Shown piece after piece: positions 44,790-54,195 of a DNA stretch of 64,000 nt. Numbering within the stretch: position 1 is the stretch's first letter; each line of letters starts with the position of its first letter. Source of the stretch: Alphaproteobacteria bacterium. Lineage in GTDB: Bacteria; Pseudomonadota; Alphaproteobacteria; Reyranellales; Reyranellaceae. The position numbers were made by a program, and so were the translations under genes. The DNA lies in NCBI GenBank assembly GCA_017307275.1, contig JAFKFK010000015.1, positions 62,001-126,000 of the forward strand, read 5' to 3'. Under the pieces are notes generated by a model. It was not told where the DNA came from. It saw only the letters and a list, made by a program, of their open reading frames with translations, and ran no database searches.

Positions 44790-46730
44790 TCAGGCTGCTC
44801 GTTGAATAGGTCGGGCTGCCCCCGCATCGTGGAGAGCGATGGTCGATACCAGGGTCGACCGGCGGCCATCCTCGAACGTGATCTCCATGGTCACATCGAC
44901 TTCGTGTTTGCCGCCGTAGAAGGCGTCGATGACATTGGCGTACTTCTCCGCAACGAATCGCCGCCTGACTTTGCGTGTTCGCGTCATCTCCGCATCGTCG
45001 GCGTCGAGTTCCTTGTTGAGCAGCATGTAGCGCTTCACCTGCTGCATGTCGGGCAAGGTTGCGTTGGCTTTGGCGATCTCCTCGCCGATAAGGGCCGCAA
45101 TCTCCGGTTTGCGGCTGAGATCCATGTAGCTCGTGTAGGCAAGACCGCGCTTCTCGGCCCAGGTCCCCACCGTTTGCATGTCGATGGCGATCATCGCGGC
45201 CACGCACGGCCGCTGGTCGCCGAACGCCACGGCCTCGCGAATGAACGGGCTGAACTTCAGCTTGTTCTCGATGAACTGCGGCGCAAAGGCCGAGCCATCG
45301 TTCAGTTTTCCGACATCCTTGGCGCGGTCGATGATGACCAGGTGTCCCTGCTTGTCGAAGAAGCCTGCGTCGCCCGTCTTGAGCCAGCCATCGGGCGTCA
45401 CCGTTTCGCGCGTGATATCGTCCTGTTTGAAGTAGCCGCCGAAGACATTCGGCCCCTTCAGCATGACCTCGCCGCGGTCGTCGATCTTCACTTCGATCCG
45501 CGGGATCGGCCGCCCGACTGTGTTGGGATTGGCTTCGGCATCCGCTTGGCAGGAGATCATCGCCGACGCCTCGGTCGCGCCGTAGACCTGCTTCAGGTTA
45601 ATGCCGAACGAGCGGAAGAAACGATAGGTGTCGGGGCCGAGCGGCGCGCCACCCGTGTAGCACCAGCGCGCATTGCGAAGTCCTAACTGGTCGCGCACCG
45701 GCCCGTAGACCATGACCTCGCCGACCGCCAGCCCCAGCCGGTCCGCGATAGACAGCGGCTTGCCATCGGAGCGCTTCAGTTCGCAGCGCTCGGCCAGGCC
45801 ACGGAACAGTTCGAAGACCCGCCGTTTAAGCGGCGTGGCATCGCCCGCCTTGACCTGCATCAGGGTGAGCATGTTCTCCCAGATGCGTGGCGGCGCAAGC
45901 ATCGTGTCGGGGCCCAGCTCGCGCAGGTCGCGCTGAACCGTCTCGGGATTCTCCGGGCAGTTGGCGATCAATCGTGCCATCAGGGCCATGCCGAGCGTGA
46001 AGGCCGCGTCGCCAACCCAGGCCATCGGCAGATAGGACAACCAGTTGTCGCCCTGCTTGACGTCGTTTACCTCGACGAAGGATTCCGCCGTGGCGATCAT
46101 GTTGCGATGACTGAGCATCACCCCTTTGGGATTGCCCGTCGTGCCCGATGTGTAGGCGATCATCGCCATGTCATCGGCGGTGCCTTTGGCGAGCTCGCTT
46201 TCGTAGAATCCGGGGCTCGCCTGGGCGAAGGCCCTGCCCTCCTTTAATACGCTTTCGAACGAGCGCAGGATCGGATCGTCGTAGAAGGACAGCCCACGCG
46301 GATCGTCGAACACGATCCAGCTCAGTCGAGGCAACCTGTCCTTGAGCGACAGTGCCTTGTCGACCTGCTCCTGGTCCTCGGCGACGATCACCGACGTCTC
46401 GGCATGGTTCAGCACATAGACCAGCTCCGAGGCGATTGAATCCTGATAGACCGGCACCGAGACACCGCCCAACGCCTGCGCCGCGAGCTGCGCGAAGTAG
46501 AGCTGCGGGCGATTGTCGCCGACGACCGAGAGCTTGTCGCCGCGCCGGAAACCCATCGCCATCAATCCAAGGGCAAAAGCCCGGACATTGTCGTGATAGG
46601 CTGACCAGCTATAGGTCTGCCAGACGCCGCGTGTCTTCTCGCGAATGCCTGGTCCTTTGGGATCTTCCGCTGCATTGCGTTGCAGCAGCTTGGGCAATGT
46701 CGCGGTCTCGGCAGCGTCGACTATGCTCAT
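44790..46730 (-). CDS. Long-chain acyl-CoA synthetase-type AMP-binding protein
   Basis: 646 aa of the ANL superfamily. Motif I is MIAYTSGTTGNPKGVMLSHRN. The ATP-binding YGATEASAMIS is also present, and GWLKTGDAGFFDKQGHLVIIDRAKDVGK carries the hinge Asp and Lys regions. It resembles the larger bacterial FadD15-type acyl-CoA ligases. Embedded in a Liv ABC operon, it may activate the imported acid to its CoA ester. Its start overlaps the LivG stop by 4 bases (ATGA). The substrate is not predictable. Confidence 0.86.
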   Translation of the reverse strand: MSIVDAAETATLPKLLQRNAAEDPKGPGIREKTRGVWQTYSWSAYHDNVRAFALGLMAMGFRRGDKLSVVGDNRPQLYFAQLAAQALGGVSVPVYQDSIASELVYVLNHAETSVIVAEDQEQVDKALSLKDRLPRLSWIVFDDPRGLSFYDDPILRSFESVLKEGRAFAQASPGFYESELAKGTADDMAMIAYTSGTTGNPKGVMLSHRNMIATAESFVEVNDVKQGDNWLSYLPMAWVGDAAFTLGMALMARLIANCPENPETVQRDLRELGPDTMLAPPRIWENMLTLMQVKAGDATPLKRRVFELFRGLAERCELKRSDGKPLSIADRLGLAVGEVMVYGPVRDQLGLRNARWCYTGGAPLGPDTYRFFRSFGINLKQVYGATEASAMISCQADAEANPNTVGRPIPRIEVKIDDRGEVMLKGPNVFGGYFKQDDITRETVTPDGWLKTGDAGFFDKQGHLVIIDRAKDVGKLNDGSAFAPQFIENKLKFSPFIREAVAFGDQRPCVAAMIAIDMQTVGTWAEKRGLAYTSYMDLSRKPEIAALIGEEIAKANATLPDMQQVKRYMLLNKELDADDAEMTRTRKVRRRFVAEKYANVIDAFYGGKHEVDVTMEITFEDGRRSTLVSTIALHDAGAARPIQRAA

Positions 46731-47548
46731 GATCGCCCTCCAGCCTTGCCGGTACCGAGGTAAGCTTCGATCACCTTGGGATCGCGCTGCACTTCCTCCG
46801 GTGTGCCGGCAGCGATGCGCCGGCCGCGATCGAGCACGACGACGCGATCGGAAATGTCCATGACGACGCCCATATCGTGCTCGATCAGGACGACGGTAAC
46901 GCCGCGTTCCTGATTCACGTCGAGGACATAGCGCGCCATGTCCTCCTTCTCGTCCTGGTTCATGCCGCCCATAGGCTCGTCGAGCAGCAGAACCTTAGGT
47001 TCGAGAGCCAATGCCCGGCCGAGCTCGACCCGCTTGCGCAGCCCGTAGGCCAGGGCCGCAGTGGGCTGCTTGCGCAGGTCCTGGAGCTTCAGGAACTCGA
47101 TGATCTCCTCGATCGCCTCGCGGTGGGCGATGTCTTCCTTCTGTGCCATTCCCCAGTAGATGACGCTCGACAACACGCCGGCCTTCATGCGCACGTGCCG
47201 GCCGAGCATCAGATTGTCGAGGACGGTAAGGCCGCTGAAGAGAGCGATGTTCTGGAAAGTGCGCGCGATGCCCAACGCTGCAATATCGCTCGGCTTCTTC
47301 TGCGTGATGTCCTGGCCTTCCAGCATGACTCGGCCAGTGTCGGGCTTGTAGAATCCCGAGATCATGTTCAGGAGAGAGGTCTTGCCGGCGCCGTTCGGGC
47401 CGATAATGGAGAGGATGCCGCCGCGCGGCACTTCGAGGGAAACGTCCTGCACAGCAGCGACGCCGCCGAACCGCTTCGACACGCTTTCGACCGCGAGCTG
47501 GTTGTCGCCCTCACGCGCAGGTATGCGCTGGGCGGACGCCCCCACCAT
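46727..47548 (-). CDS. livG: Liv-type ABC transporter ATPase (LivG)
   Basis: 273 aa. Walker A IIGPNGAGKTSLLN, signature ALAYGLRKRVELGRAL (with Tyr in place of the usual Ser/Gly, as in LivG), Walker B VLLLDEPMGGMN and switch His in LIEHDMG. An N-terminal extension of about 18 residues precedes the domain. It is the first gene of the operon; 93 bases separate its start from the divergent deacetylase gene. Confidence 0.9.
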   Translation of the reverse strand: MVGASAQRIPAREGDNQLAVESVSKRFGGVAAVQDVSLEVPRGGILSIIGPNGAGKTSLLNMISGFYKPDTGRVMLEGQDITQKKPSDIAALGIARTFQNIALFSGLTVLDNLMLGRHVRMKAGVLSSVIYWGMAQKEDIAHREAIEEIIEFLKLQDLRKQPTAALAYGLRKRVELGRALALEPKVLLLDEPMGGMNQDEKEDMARYVLDVNQERGVTVVLIEHDMGVVMDISDRVVVLDRGRRIAAGTPEEVQRDPKVIEAYLGTGKAGGRS

Positions 47549-47641
47549 GAACCCTCCCTAAACTCAGCCCTCTTGTTCGCTTATAGTTATAGGCATCATG
47601 CATATTCCGTAGAGCGGACGCAACCTGTCGGGAGTTCGGCC

Positions 47642-48496
47642 ATGCCACGTCATATCGTCTGTCTGACCTTCGACCACGACCACGTGTCCGGTCTGATTGC
47701 ACGTGGCATGACCTCCCCAACGGCAATTTCACGCGGCGAGTACGATATCGTCGTCATCCCGCGCCTGGTCGCCCTGCTAGAGCGCTACGGCATCAAGGCG
47801 ACCTTCTTCACGCCCGGCCATACGATCGACAGTACGCCCGCAGCGGTTACCCCCTACGTCGAGGCCGGGCACGAGCTTGCCCATCACGGCTGGACGCACC
47901 GCCTACCGGTCACTCTTTCTCGCGAGGAGGAGGAAGAGGAAATCGTCCGCGGTAATGAGTCGATCAAGCGCATCAGCGGGCAGACGGCGCGCGGCTATCG
48001 CTCCCCGGCCTGGGATCTCTCCCCTCATTCCATCGATCTGCTGCTGAAGCACGGCATCCGGTACGACAGCTCGCTCATGGGCAACGACTACGATTGCTAC
48101 TATGCGCGCCAGGGCGACGTTGCCGAGCTGATGAAGCCGCTGGTGCGCGGCCGCGAAACCGCACTGATCGAGATGCCGATCAGCTGGTCGCTCGACGACT
48201 ATCCCGCCTTCGAATACATGCGCCTGCCCAATGGCTCGGTTCAGCAGGGGCTGATGAATGCGACCGCCGTGCTCGAGAACTTCGTCGACGATTTCACCTA
48301 CATGACGCGGGTCTGCGATTACGGAATCCTGACCTACACCTTCCATCCGCATGTCATCGGTCGCGGCCATCGCATGATGATGCTGGAACGGCTCATCCAG
48401 CGCCTGATCGAAGGTGGCGCGGTATTCATGACCATGGAAGACGCCATGCAGGACTGGCTGGCGCGACGCCAGGGTGTCGCCCAGGCTGCGGAGTAA
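47642..48496 (+). CDS. Polysaccharide deacetylase-type (NodB homology) hydrolase
   Basis: 284-aa NodB-fold hydrolase. It has the catalytic Asp pair LTFDHDHVSG and the metal His pair in HELAHHGWTH. RGYRSPAWDLS matches PuuE/allantoinase-like members, and the later EMPISWSLDDYPAFEY and FHPHVIGRGHR complete the site. It may deacetylate a sugar or hydrolyse an amide such as allantoin. It is divergent from livG. GGGAG lies upstream of the ATG at 47642. Confidence 0.85.
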   Translation: MPRHIVCLTFDHDHVSGLIARGMTSPTAISRGEYDIVVIPRLVALLERYGIKATFFTPGHTIDSTPAAVTPYVEAGHELAHHGWTHRLPVTLSREEEEEEIVRGNESIKRISGQTARGYRSPAWDLSPHSIDLLLKHGIRYDSSLMGNDYDCYYARQGDVAELMKPLVRGRETALIEMPISWSLDDYPAFEYMRLPNGSVQQGLMNATAVLENFVDDFTYMTRVCDYGILTYTFHPHVIGRGHRMMMLERLIQRLIEGGAVFMTMEDAMQDWLARRQGVAQAAE

Positions 48497-48501
48497 CAGC
48501 T

Positions 48502-49293
48502 CTAGGTGAGCGATCCGCGCGCCACTCGGATGGACCGGCAGATCGTCACCATCTTGCCGATGGCATGATCGACGAAAGCCTGCACGCTCTTCTCGATTTC
48601 CGTAGCGAGGCGCGGTCGCTCAGCCGTGATCACTCGGGCGAGGATCGAGGCTCTCTGCCGTGCCACTGCCTGGTTTGCCGCGATGGACCGGTCGAGCGAG
48701 CCATCGGCCTGAGCGGGCGCCAATATGCCTTCGACCCGTTCCAGGAACGACGGTGCGTGAGCCAGATGCCTGTACATGCTGGCGAGGATCAGCGGCTGTG
48801 GACGATCTCCAAACCTGTTCAGGCGCAAAACGCGCGCCCAGGTCTCGGGGGCGACGTCGTCCTGGCTCGCGAGCTTGGGCAAGGTGACATCGGGCGCCGC
48901 CAGCCGCGGGCCCTGCTCCGGCATACCAGTGGCAGCCGTTTCACCGCGCAGCCAGACCGCGAGCGCCCCCAACGCGAAGAGGTTGATGGTATTGGAGTGG
49001 TCGTAGCTCGCCAGTACGGCATCGACGCTGGCAGGTTCATTGCCGGCAAGCGAGTCCAGTTGCGGCACCGACATCCCTTCCCGGAAGCGAACCGCCGCCG
49101 TGTCGGCCATGCCCTGAAGATAGAGCGGCTTCACCGCCGCCCACGCCCAGGGCAGCGCTCCGTCCATGGTCGCGAGGTGACGCCAGACGAGATTGACGAC
49201 CCTGACGCCTACGGTGCTGCGGATATCGGCAAAGAGGTCGGCGACTTCGCCTGTCGCCGTCGCTTCGGCAACGGCCGGAAACGGATCGTTCAC
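48502..49293 (-). CDS. DehI-like (haloacid dehalogenase-type) protein
   Basis: 263 aa, resembling DehI-type 2-haloacid dehalogenases, an all-helical fold unrelated to HAD enzymes. Landmarks are ATGEVADLFADIRSTVGVRVVNLVWRHLATMDGALPWAW near the N-terminus and a central YDHSNTINLFALGALAVWL. Classical DehI is about 300 aa, and I cannot confirm here its Asn and Asp residues that activate water. The GTG start overlaps the PhyH stop (GTGA), so this is the last gene of a six-gene operon. Activity on haloacids is a guess. Confidence 0.62.
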   Translation of the reverse strand: MNDPFPAVAEATATGEVADLFADIRSTVGVRVVNLVWRHLATMDGALPWAWAAVKPLYLQGMADTAAVRFREGMSVPQLDSLAGNEPASVDAVLASYDHSNTINLFALGALAVWLRGETAATGMPEQGPRLAAPDVTLPKLASQDDVAPETWARVLRLNRFGDRPQPLILASMYRHLAHAPSFLERVEGILAPAQADGSLDRSIAANQAVARQRASILARVITAERPRLATEIEKSVQAFVDHAIGKMVTICRSIRVARGSLT

Positions 49294-50171
49294 TCAGCAG
49301 CCTGCTTGGAGTCTTGGCCCAGCACCGTGAAGAAGGAGGCGGTCTTCGGCTGCTTCGGCAATTCGACGAGGCCTTCCTTCAGGCGGGCAAAACGGGCTTC
49401 CTTGCCACGTACGATGCGGCCCTCGTTGAGGCTCGGCATCGGATTGCGCGCGATCGGCACCGCGTCGGCCGCCGTGTAGACGCAGATGTAGAGGCCACGC
49501 GACTTGTCCGCCCCATTGGCTGCCGAGCCGTGCAACAGGCGCGTGTGCATCAGGCAGACGGCACCGGCCTTGCCGAGGCATGGCAGCGATTGCGCCAATG
49601 CTTCCTTCTCCTCATCGGCGGCGACGGCGCCGGTGAACCGCTCGCCCTCGAACAACGAAAGCACCGGCCCCTTGTGCGATCCCGGCACGACGGTCAGGCA
49701 GCCATTGCTCTCGTCGATATCGTCGAGGAACAGCAACGCCGTCACGATGTCGTCGTTGGTGTGTGGCGTATAGGCGAAGTCCTGGTGGTAGTTCACCTCG
49801 GTCTTGGCGCCGGAGAGTTTGAGGTTGATCTTGCAGTGGTGGAACTTGACGTCCGGCCCGATCAGGTCGGCGACCATGTCGACCATGCGCGCGTCAAGCA
49901 TGACCTCGCGATAGGCGTCGGAAATGTCCGAAGGATTGTTGATGCGCCGCAGCGCCGGCTTATCCGCACTGTGCTCGGCGCCCATATCGAAGCGCGGCCG
50001 ACCATCTATCGTCGGCGGGCCAAACGGCGCGGTGTGCGCCCGGCTCTGCTCCACCCAGCCCGCGATTTCGCCCTTGAGGGCGGCGAGCTGAGCCGGCGTC
50101 ACAGCCTCCTCGACCATGAGGTAGCCGTCACGCCAGAACGCATCTCTTTGTTCCTGTGTCAGCACCGTCAT
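49290..50171 (-). CDS. Phytanoyl-CoA dioxygenase (PhyH) family protein
   Basis: 293-aa Fe(II)/2-oxoglutarate dioxygenase. The metal motif is YHQDFAYTPHTND (His, Asp), with the distal His in HTRLLHGSAANG followed by Arg in DKSRGLYICVY for 2-oxoglutarate. A Trp-Val helix leads the domain. It lies 12 bases after a CaiB/BaiF transferase and overlaps a DehI-like gene, so it probably hydroxylates a CoA-linked or free carboxylic acid. The substrate is unknown. Confidence 0.85.
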   Translation of the reverse strand: MTVLTQEQRDAFWRDGYLMVEEAVTPAQLAALKGEIAGWVEQSRAHTAPFGPPTIDGRPRFDMGAEHSADKPALRRINNPSDISDAYREVMLDARMVDMVADLIGPDVKFHHCKINLKLSGAKTEVNYHQDFAYTPHTNDDIVTALLFLDDIDESNGCLTVVPGSHKGPVLSLFEGERFTGAVAADEEKEALAQSLPCLGKAGAVCLMHTRLLHGSAANGADKSRGLYICVYTAADAVPIARNPMPSLNEGRIVRGKEARFARLKEGLVELPKQPKTASFFTVLGQDSKQAAE

Positions 50172-50183
50172 GGTCGTCTCCTT

Positions 50184-51362
50184 TTAGACAACGCCGCGTT
50201 TGCGGAAATCGGCGATGGCCGCGGCGTCGTATCCGAACTCCTGCAGAATGGCGTCGGTATGCTCGCCCTGCTCCGGCGTCGCCGTCTTCATCTCGAACGG
50301 TGTGCGGCTCATGTTGATCGCCTGGCCGATCAACTCGATGTCACCGAGCTTCGGTGACTTCACGGGATGCGCCATCTTGAGGTGCTTGACCTGCGGATCG
50401 GCAAACATCTCATCCATCTTGTAGATCGGACCAGCCGGCACGCCCGCCTTGTTCAGCTTCTCGACCAGCTCGGCGCTGCCATAAGCCGCGACGCGCTTGT
50501 CGATCTCTGCGTTGAGGGCATCGCGATTCTTGGCCCGCCCCTTGTCGGTGCTGAACCGTTCGTCGGTCATCAGTTCAGGCGCCGCGATGCTTTCGCAGAA
50601 GCGCTTGTAAATATGGCCACCGGAGGCCGCGATGTTGATGTAGCCGTCCTTGGTCTTGAAGACGCCGGTCGGAATCGAGGTCGGGTGGTTGTTGCCGGCC
50701 TGGCCCGGCACGTCCTTGGCGATCGTCCAACGCGCGGCCTGGAAGTCGCACATCGAGATCATGGCCTGCAGCAGCGACGTCGAGATCCACTGGCCCTGAC
50801 CCGAGGTCTCGCGTTCCAGCAGAGCGATCAGAATGCCGATGGCGCAGTGCAGACCCGCGCCCACATCGGCGACAGCAATGCCGGCTCGGACTGGCCCCTG
50901 CTCCGGCATGCCGGTGACCCACATCAGGCCGCCCATGCCCTGGGCGATCTGATCGAAGCCGGCGCGTTCTGCATAGGGGCCGTCCTGGCCGAAGCCCGAG
51001 ATCGACCCCAGGATGATCCGCGGGTTCACCTTCTTCAGGCTCTCATGGTCGATGCCCAGGCGGAACTTCACGTCGGCACGGTAGTTCTCGACCACCACGT
51101 CAGCCTTCTCGACCATCTTCATGAAGATGGCCCGGCCGTCCGGGTCTTTGAGGTTGAGAGTCACCGACCGCTTGTTGCGGTGCAGGTTCTGGAAGTCGGG
51201 TCCGTGGCGCGGCCCACCCATGTCCATCTCGCCAGCCGACGGCGGCATCTCGACCTTGATGCAGTTGGCGCCCCAGTCGGCGAGGTAACGCACGGCGGTC
51301 GGACCGGCGCGCACGCGCGTCAGGTCGAGGACAGTGAAGCGGGAAAGCGGTCCTGCGGTCAT
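50184..51362 (-). CDS. CaiB/BaiF family CoA-transferase
   Basis: 392-aa class III CoA-transferase that moves CoA between carboxylic acids. N-terminal VLDLTRVRAGPTAVRYLADWGANCIKVE and RNKRSVTLNLKDPDG are typical. The catalytic Asp is expected in GIAVADVGAGLHCAIGIL (about residue 165). It is encoded after the FbpABC-like transporter and before PhyH, suggesting that the imported acid is turned into a CoA ester. Confidence 0.9.
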   Translation of the reverse strand: MTAGPLSRFTVLDLTRVRAGPTAVRYLADWGANCIKVEMPPSAGEMDMGGPRHGPDFQNLHRNKRSVTLNLKDPDGRAIFMKMVEKADVVVENYRADVKFRLGIDHESLKKVNPRIILGSISGFGQDGPYAERAGFDQIAQGMGGLMWVTGMPEQGPVRAGIAVADVGAGLHCAIGILIALLERETSGQGQWISTSLLQAMISMCDFQAARWTIAKDVPGQAGNNHPTSIPTGVFKTKDGYINIAASGGHIYKRFCESIAAPELMTDERFSTDKGRAKNRDALNAEIDKRVAAYGSAELVEKLNKAGVPAGPIYKMDEMFADPQVKHLKMAHPVKSPKLGDIELIGQAINMSRTPFEMKTATPEQGEHTDAILQEFGYDAAAIADFRKRGVV

Positions 51363-51383
51363 GCTCTCACTCTACGTTAGCAA

Positions 51384-52445
51384 CTATTCAACCCGTACCA
51401 TGGCGGCGGGATCGATCTCCAGCCAGACCCGGCTGCCGACCTCGAACACCTGGTTCGGAGCGGTCGAAACGCGGATTTGCTTGGCCCCCGCCAGCGGCCG
51501 CACCTGATAATCCCAATATTCGCCGAGATAGGAACGGCTGGCGATTTCCGCCTCGACCGCCAGAGCCTGCCCGGAAGGCTGGCTGGTGGCCAGCCCGATG
51601 GCCTGCGGCCGCAGGGAATAGAGCAACGCGCCGCTGCCGTTCACCCCTTCCAGGCTGCCGGCCTTGGCCGTGAAGCCGTCGAAACGAACGTCGCTCCCTT
51701 GGTGGCTGCCCTCGAGGAAGTTCGTGCGGCCGATGAAGCCTGCGACGAACCGGCTTTTCGGCCGGCCATAAAGCACATGAGGCGCGTCGATCTGTTCGAT
51801 ATTGCCCTTGTTCATGACGACAATCCGGTCCGAGGTCACCATGGCCTCGGACTGGTCGTGCGTCACGTAGACGGTCGTGATCTTGAACTCATCGTGCAGG
51901 CGGCGGATTTCGAAGCGCATCTCCTCGCGCAGGTTGGCGTCGAGATTGGAGAGCGGTTCGTCGAGCAACAACACTTCCGGCTCCACGACAATCGCGCGGG
52001 CCAGCGCCACGCGCTGTTGCTGGCCACCCGACAGCTCGGCCGGATAGCGGCCCTTGAGATTGCGCATCTGGACCACGTCCAGGATCTTGTCGACGCGGCG
52101 GTCGATTTCCGACCGCGACAGTTTGCGGACCTGCAGGCCGAAGCCGACATTCTCGCCGACGGTCATGTTCGGCCAGATCGCATAGCTCTGGAAGATCATC
52201 GACATGCGGCGATGTTCCGGCGGCACCACGCCTGATGGCGAAGAGATCTGCTTGCCGTCCATCTCGATCGTGCCGGCCGACGGCGGCATGAAGCCGGCGA
52301 TCATGCGCAGCGTCGTTGTTTTGCCACAGCCCGACGGCCCCAGCAGCGAGACGAACTCCCCCTTCGCCAGTTCAAGGGAAAAGTCGGCGACAGCGTCGAA
52401 GCTGCCGTAGCGTTTGGCGACGTTCTTCAGGACCAGCTTGCTCAT
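51384..52445 (-). CDS. ABC transporter ATPase (FbpC/PotA-like)
   Basis: 353 aa. Walker A LLGPSGCGKTTTLRMIAGF, signature YPAELSGGQQQRVALARAIV, Walker B VLLLDEPLSNLD and switch His in VYVTHDQSE. The C-terminal TOBE region is at about 280-353. The family serves Fe(III), spermidine and phosphonate importers. Its start overlaps the permease gene by 4 bases (ATGA), giving tight coupling with the preceding gene. Confidence 0.9.
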   Translation of the reverse strand: MSKLVLKNVAKRYGSFDAVADFSLELAKGEFVSLLGPSGCGKTTTLRMIAGFMPPSAGTIEMDGKQISSPSGVVPPEHRRMSMIFQSYAIWPNMTVGENVGFGLQVRKLSRSEIDRRVDKILDVVQMRNLKGRYPAELSGGQQQRVALARAIVVEPEVLLLDEPLSNLDANLREEMRFEIRRLHDEFKITTVYVTHDQSEAMVTSDRIVVMNKGNIEQIDAPHVLYGRPKSRFVAGFIGRTNFLEGSHQGSDVRFDGFTAKAGSLEGVNGSGALLYSLRPQAIGLATSQPSGQALAVEAEIASRSYLGEYWDYQVRPLAGAKQIRVSTAPNQVFEVGSRVWLEIDPAAMVRVE

Positions 52446-54175
52446 GTCGCGTTACGCCTCAGCATGAAATCACGGCCGAGCGCCTTCTGCCCGACCCACA
52501 ACAACGGCAGGGTAAGCACCTGCAGGATCAACGCCAATGCGGCGAGACGCTCGAAATTGCCCTCCTCGCTCATGTCGAAGATCATGACGGAGGCCACCTT
52601 GGTATTGGGCCCATAGAGGAAGATCGCCGCCGACAGTTCGCGCGTCGCCGGAATAAAGATCAGCAGCCAGGCCCCCAGCAGATTGCGCTTCAGGAGCGGC
52701 GCCACGACCCGGCGCAGCGCCGTCAGTCGGCTGCCCCCGAGCACGCGGACGGCCTCCTCCATCTCGGGATTGAGGCTGCGGATCGCCGCACTGGCGTTGA
52801 CGTACCCCACCGGCAGGAAGCGCGTGGTGAAAGCCAGGATCAGGATCAGCGCGGTACCGTAGAGCGCCAGCGGTGGCGGGGCGTAGGCGGCATAGAAGCC
52901 GATCGCCAGCACGACGCCCGGGATCACGAACGGTGCCACGCACAGGAACCCAAGGATCCCACCGAACGGAACCAGCTTTCGGGCCACGATATAGGCCACG
53001 CCCAGGGTGAGGAACACCGCCACCGTGGCGCTGGCCCCGGCGTAGAGGAAGCTGTTCAGCACCGATTGCGCGGCCGTCGCGTGCTCGAACAGCACGAAGC
53101 GGAAGTTCTGCAGCGAAATGTTGTCCAGCGAGAAGCCGCGGCCCCAGGCTTTGGCGAAGGCCGACTGGATCAGGAAGATGTAGGGCAGGAACACGGCAAG
53201 GGCCGCGACGAACATCGCGTAGCCGAACACGACCCAGCGCCAGCGGCCGAGCAGGATCGGGCGTCGTTCGCCGCCCTTCCCTGTCAACGCCACGAAGCCT
53301 TTGCGACGCGTGATCAAGCGCTGCACCAGTACCAGCAGAACCGTGACGCCCAGCAGCGGCATGGCATAGGCCGCCGCCACTTCGACCCGGACCGGATTGC
53401 CGAAGAACTGGAAGAGCTGTGTCGTCACGACATTGAAGCGCGCTGGAATCGCGATCATGGCTGGCGAGCCGAACAGCGCGATCGCCTCCAGGAAGCAGAT
53501 GATCAGACCGCCCAGGATCGCCGGCAACGCCAGCGGCAAGGTCACCCGCCACATCGTCCGCCACGGTCCGGCGCCCAGGATGTTGGCGGCGTCCTCCATC
53601 TCCGACGAGACGAGCTCCAGCGCTGCCGTCGTGAAGATGAAGATATAGGGGAAGGAATAGAGCGCGATGACGACGGCGAGGCCGGTGAAGCTGTAGATGT
53701 TGAACGGGCCGGCCTCGGCACCCGTTGCCAGCATGTAGAAGCGGTTCAGCCAGCCGGCATTGGGGCCTGCCAGCAGGATCCAGGCAACCGCGCCGGTGTA
53801 GGGCGGCGTGATGAAGGTCGCCAGCACCAGCATGCGCGTCAGCCCGCGCCCTGGCATGTCGGTGCGCGCGACAGCCCAGGCCAATGGCACGGCGAATACG
53901 CCTGCCAGAAGAGCCGACACGGCACCGAGCTTCAGTGAATTCAGCAGGGCTTCGATATAGCGCGCGCGCCCATAGGCCGTGGCGTAGTTAGCAAGGGTGA
54001 ACTCGCCCGTTCGCTCAGCCTGGAAGCTGGTGATCACCAGATAGATGAACGGGCTCACCACCAGGAACAGCAGGACCGCGATGATCGCGATCCACAGCAA
54101 CCATGTCGAATCGAAGTAACCGGCGCGCCCTTCGCGCGCCGGTGCGGCATCGAGGGTAGAAGCAGTCGCTGTCAC
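52442..54175 (-). CDS. ABC transporter double-domain permease (FbpB-like)
   Basis: 577-aa membrane permease, a fusion of two BPD transport domains with about 12 helices. The first EAA loop is ELVSSEMEDAANILGAGPWRTMWRVTLPLALP and the second is NPEMEEAVRVLGGSRLTALRRVVAPLLK. A GTG codon starts it, 20 bases after the binding protein stop. The FbpB layout is shared by iron(III), 2-aminoethylphosphonate and thiamine importers, so iron is not proven. Confidence 0.9.
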   Translation of the reverse strand: MTATASTLDAAPAREGRAGYFDSTWLLWIAIIAVLLFLVVSPFIYLVITSFQAERTGEFTLANYATAYGRARYIEALLNSLKLGAVSALLAGVFAVPLAWAVARTDMPGRGLTRMLVLATFITPPYTGAVAWILLAGPNAGWLNRFYMLATGAEAGPFNIYSFTGLAVVIALYSFPYIFIFTTAALELVSSEMEDAANILGAGPWRTMWRVTLPLALPAILGGLIICFLEAIALFGSPAMIAIPARFNVVTTQLFQFFGNPVRVEVAAAYAMPLLGVTVLLVLVQRLITRRKGFVALTGKGGERRPILLGRWRWVVFGYAMFVAALAVFLPYIFLIQSAFAKAWGRGFSLDNISLQNFRFVLFEHATAAQSVLNSFLYAGASATVAVFLTLGVAYIVARKLVPFGGILGFLCVAPFVIPGVVLAIGFYAAYAPPPLALYGTALILILAFTTRFLPVGYVNASAAIRSLNPEMEEAVRVLGGSRLTALRRVVAPLLKRNLLGAWLLIFIPATRELSAAIFLYGPNTKVASVMIFDMSEEGNFERLAALALILQVLTLPLLWVGQKALGRDFMLRRNAT

Positions 54176-54195
54176 GTCGGTTGCCGCCCTCTACC

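Noticed and set aside
47581..47592. TTATAGTTATAG tandem repeat between livG and the deacetylase gene
   Set aside because: It is probably plain AT-rich promoter sequence; the repeat is too short to call an operator.
52316..53938. 540-codon plus-strand frame opposite the double permease
   Set aside because: It is a shadow of a permease with two conserved EAA loops.
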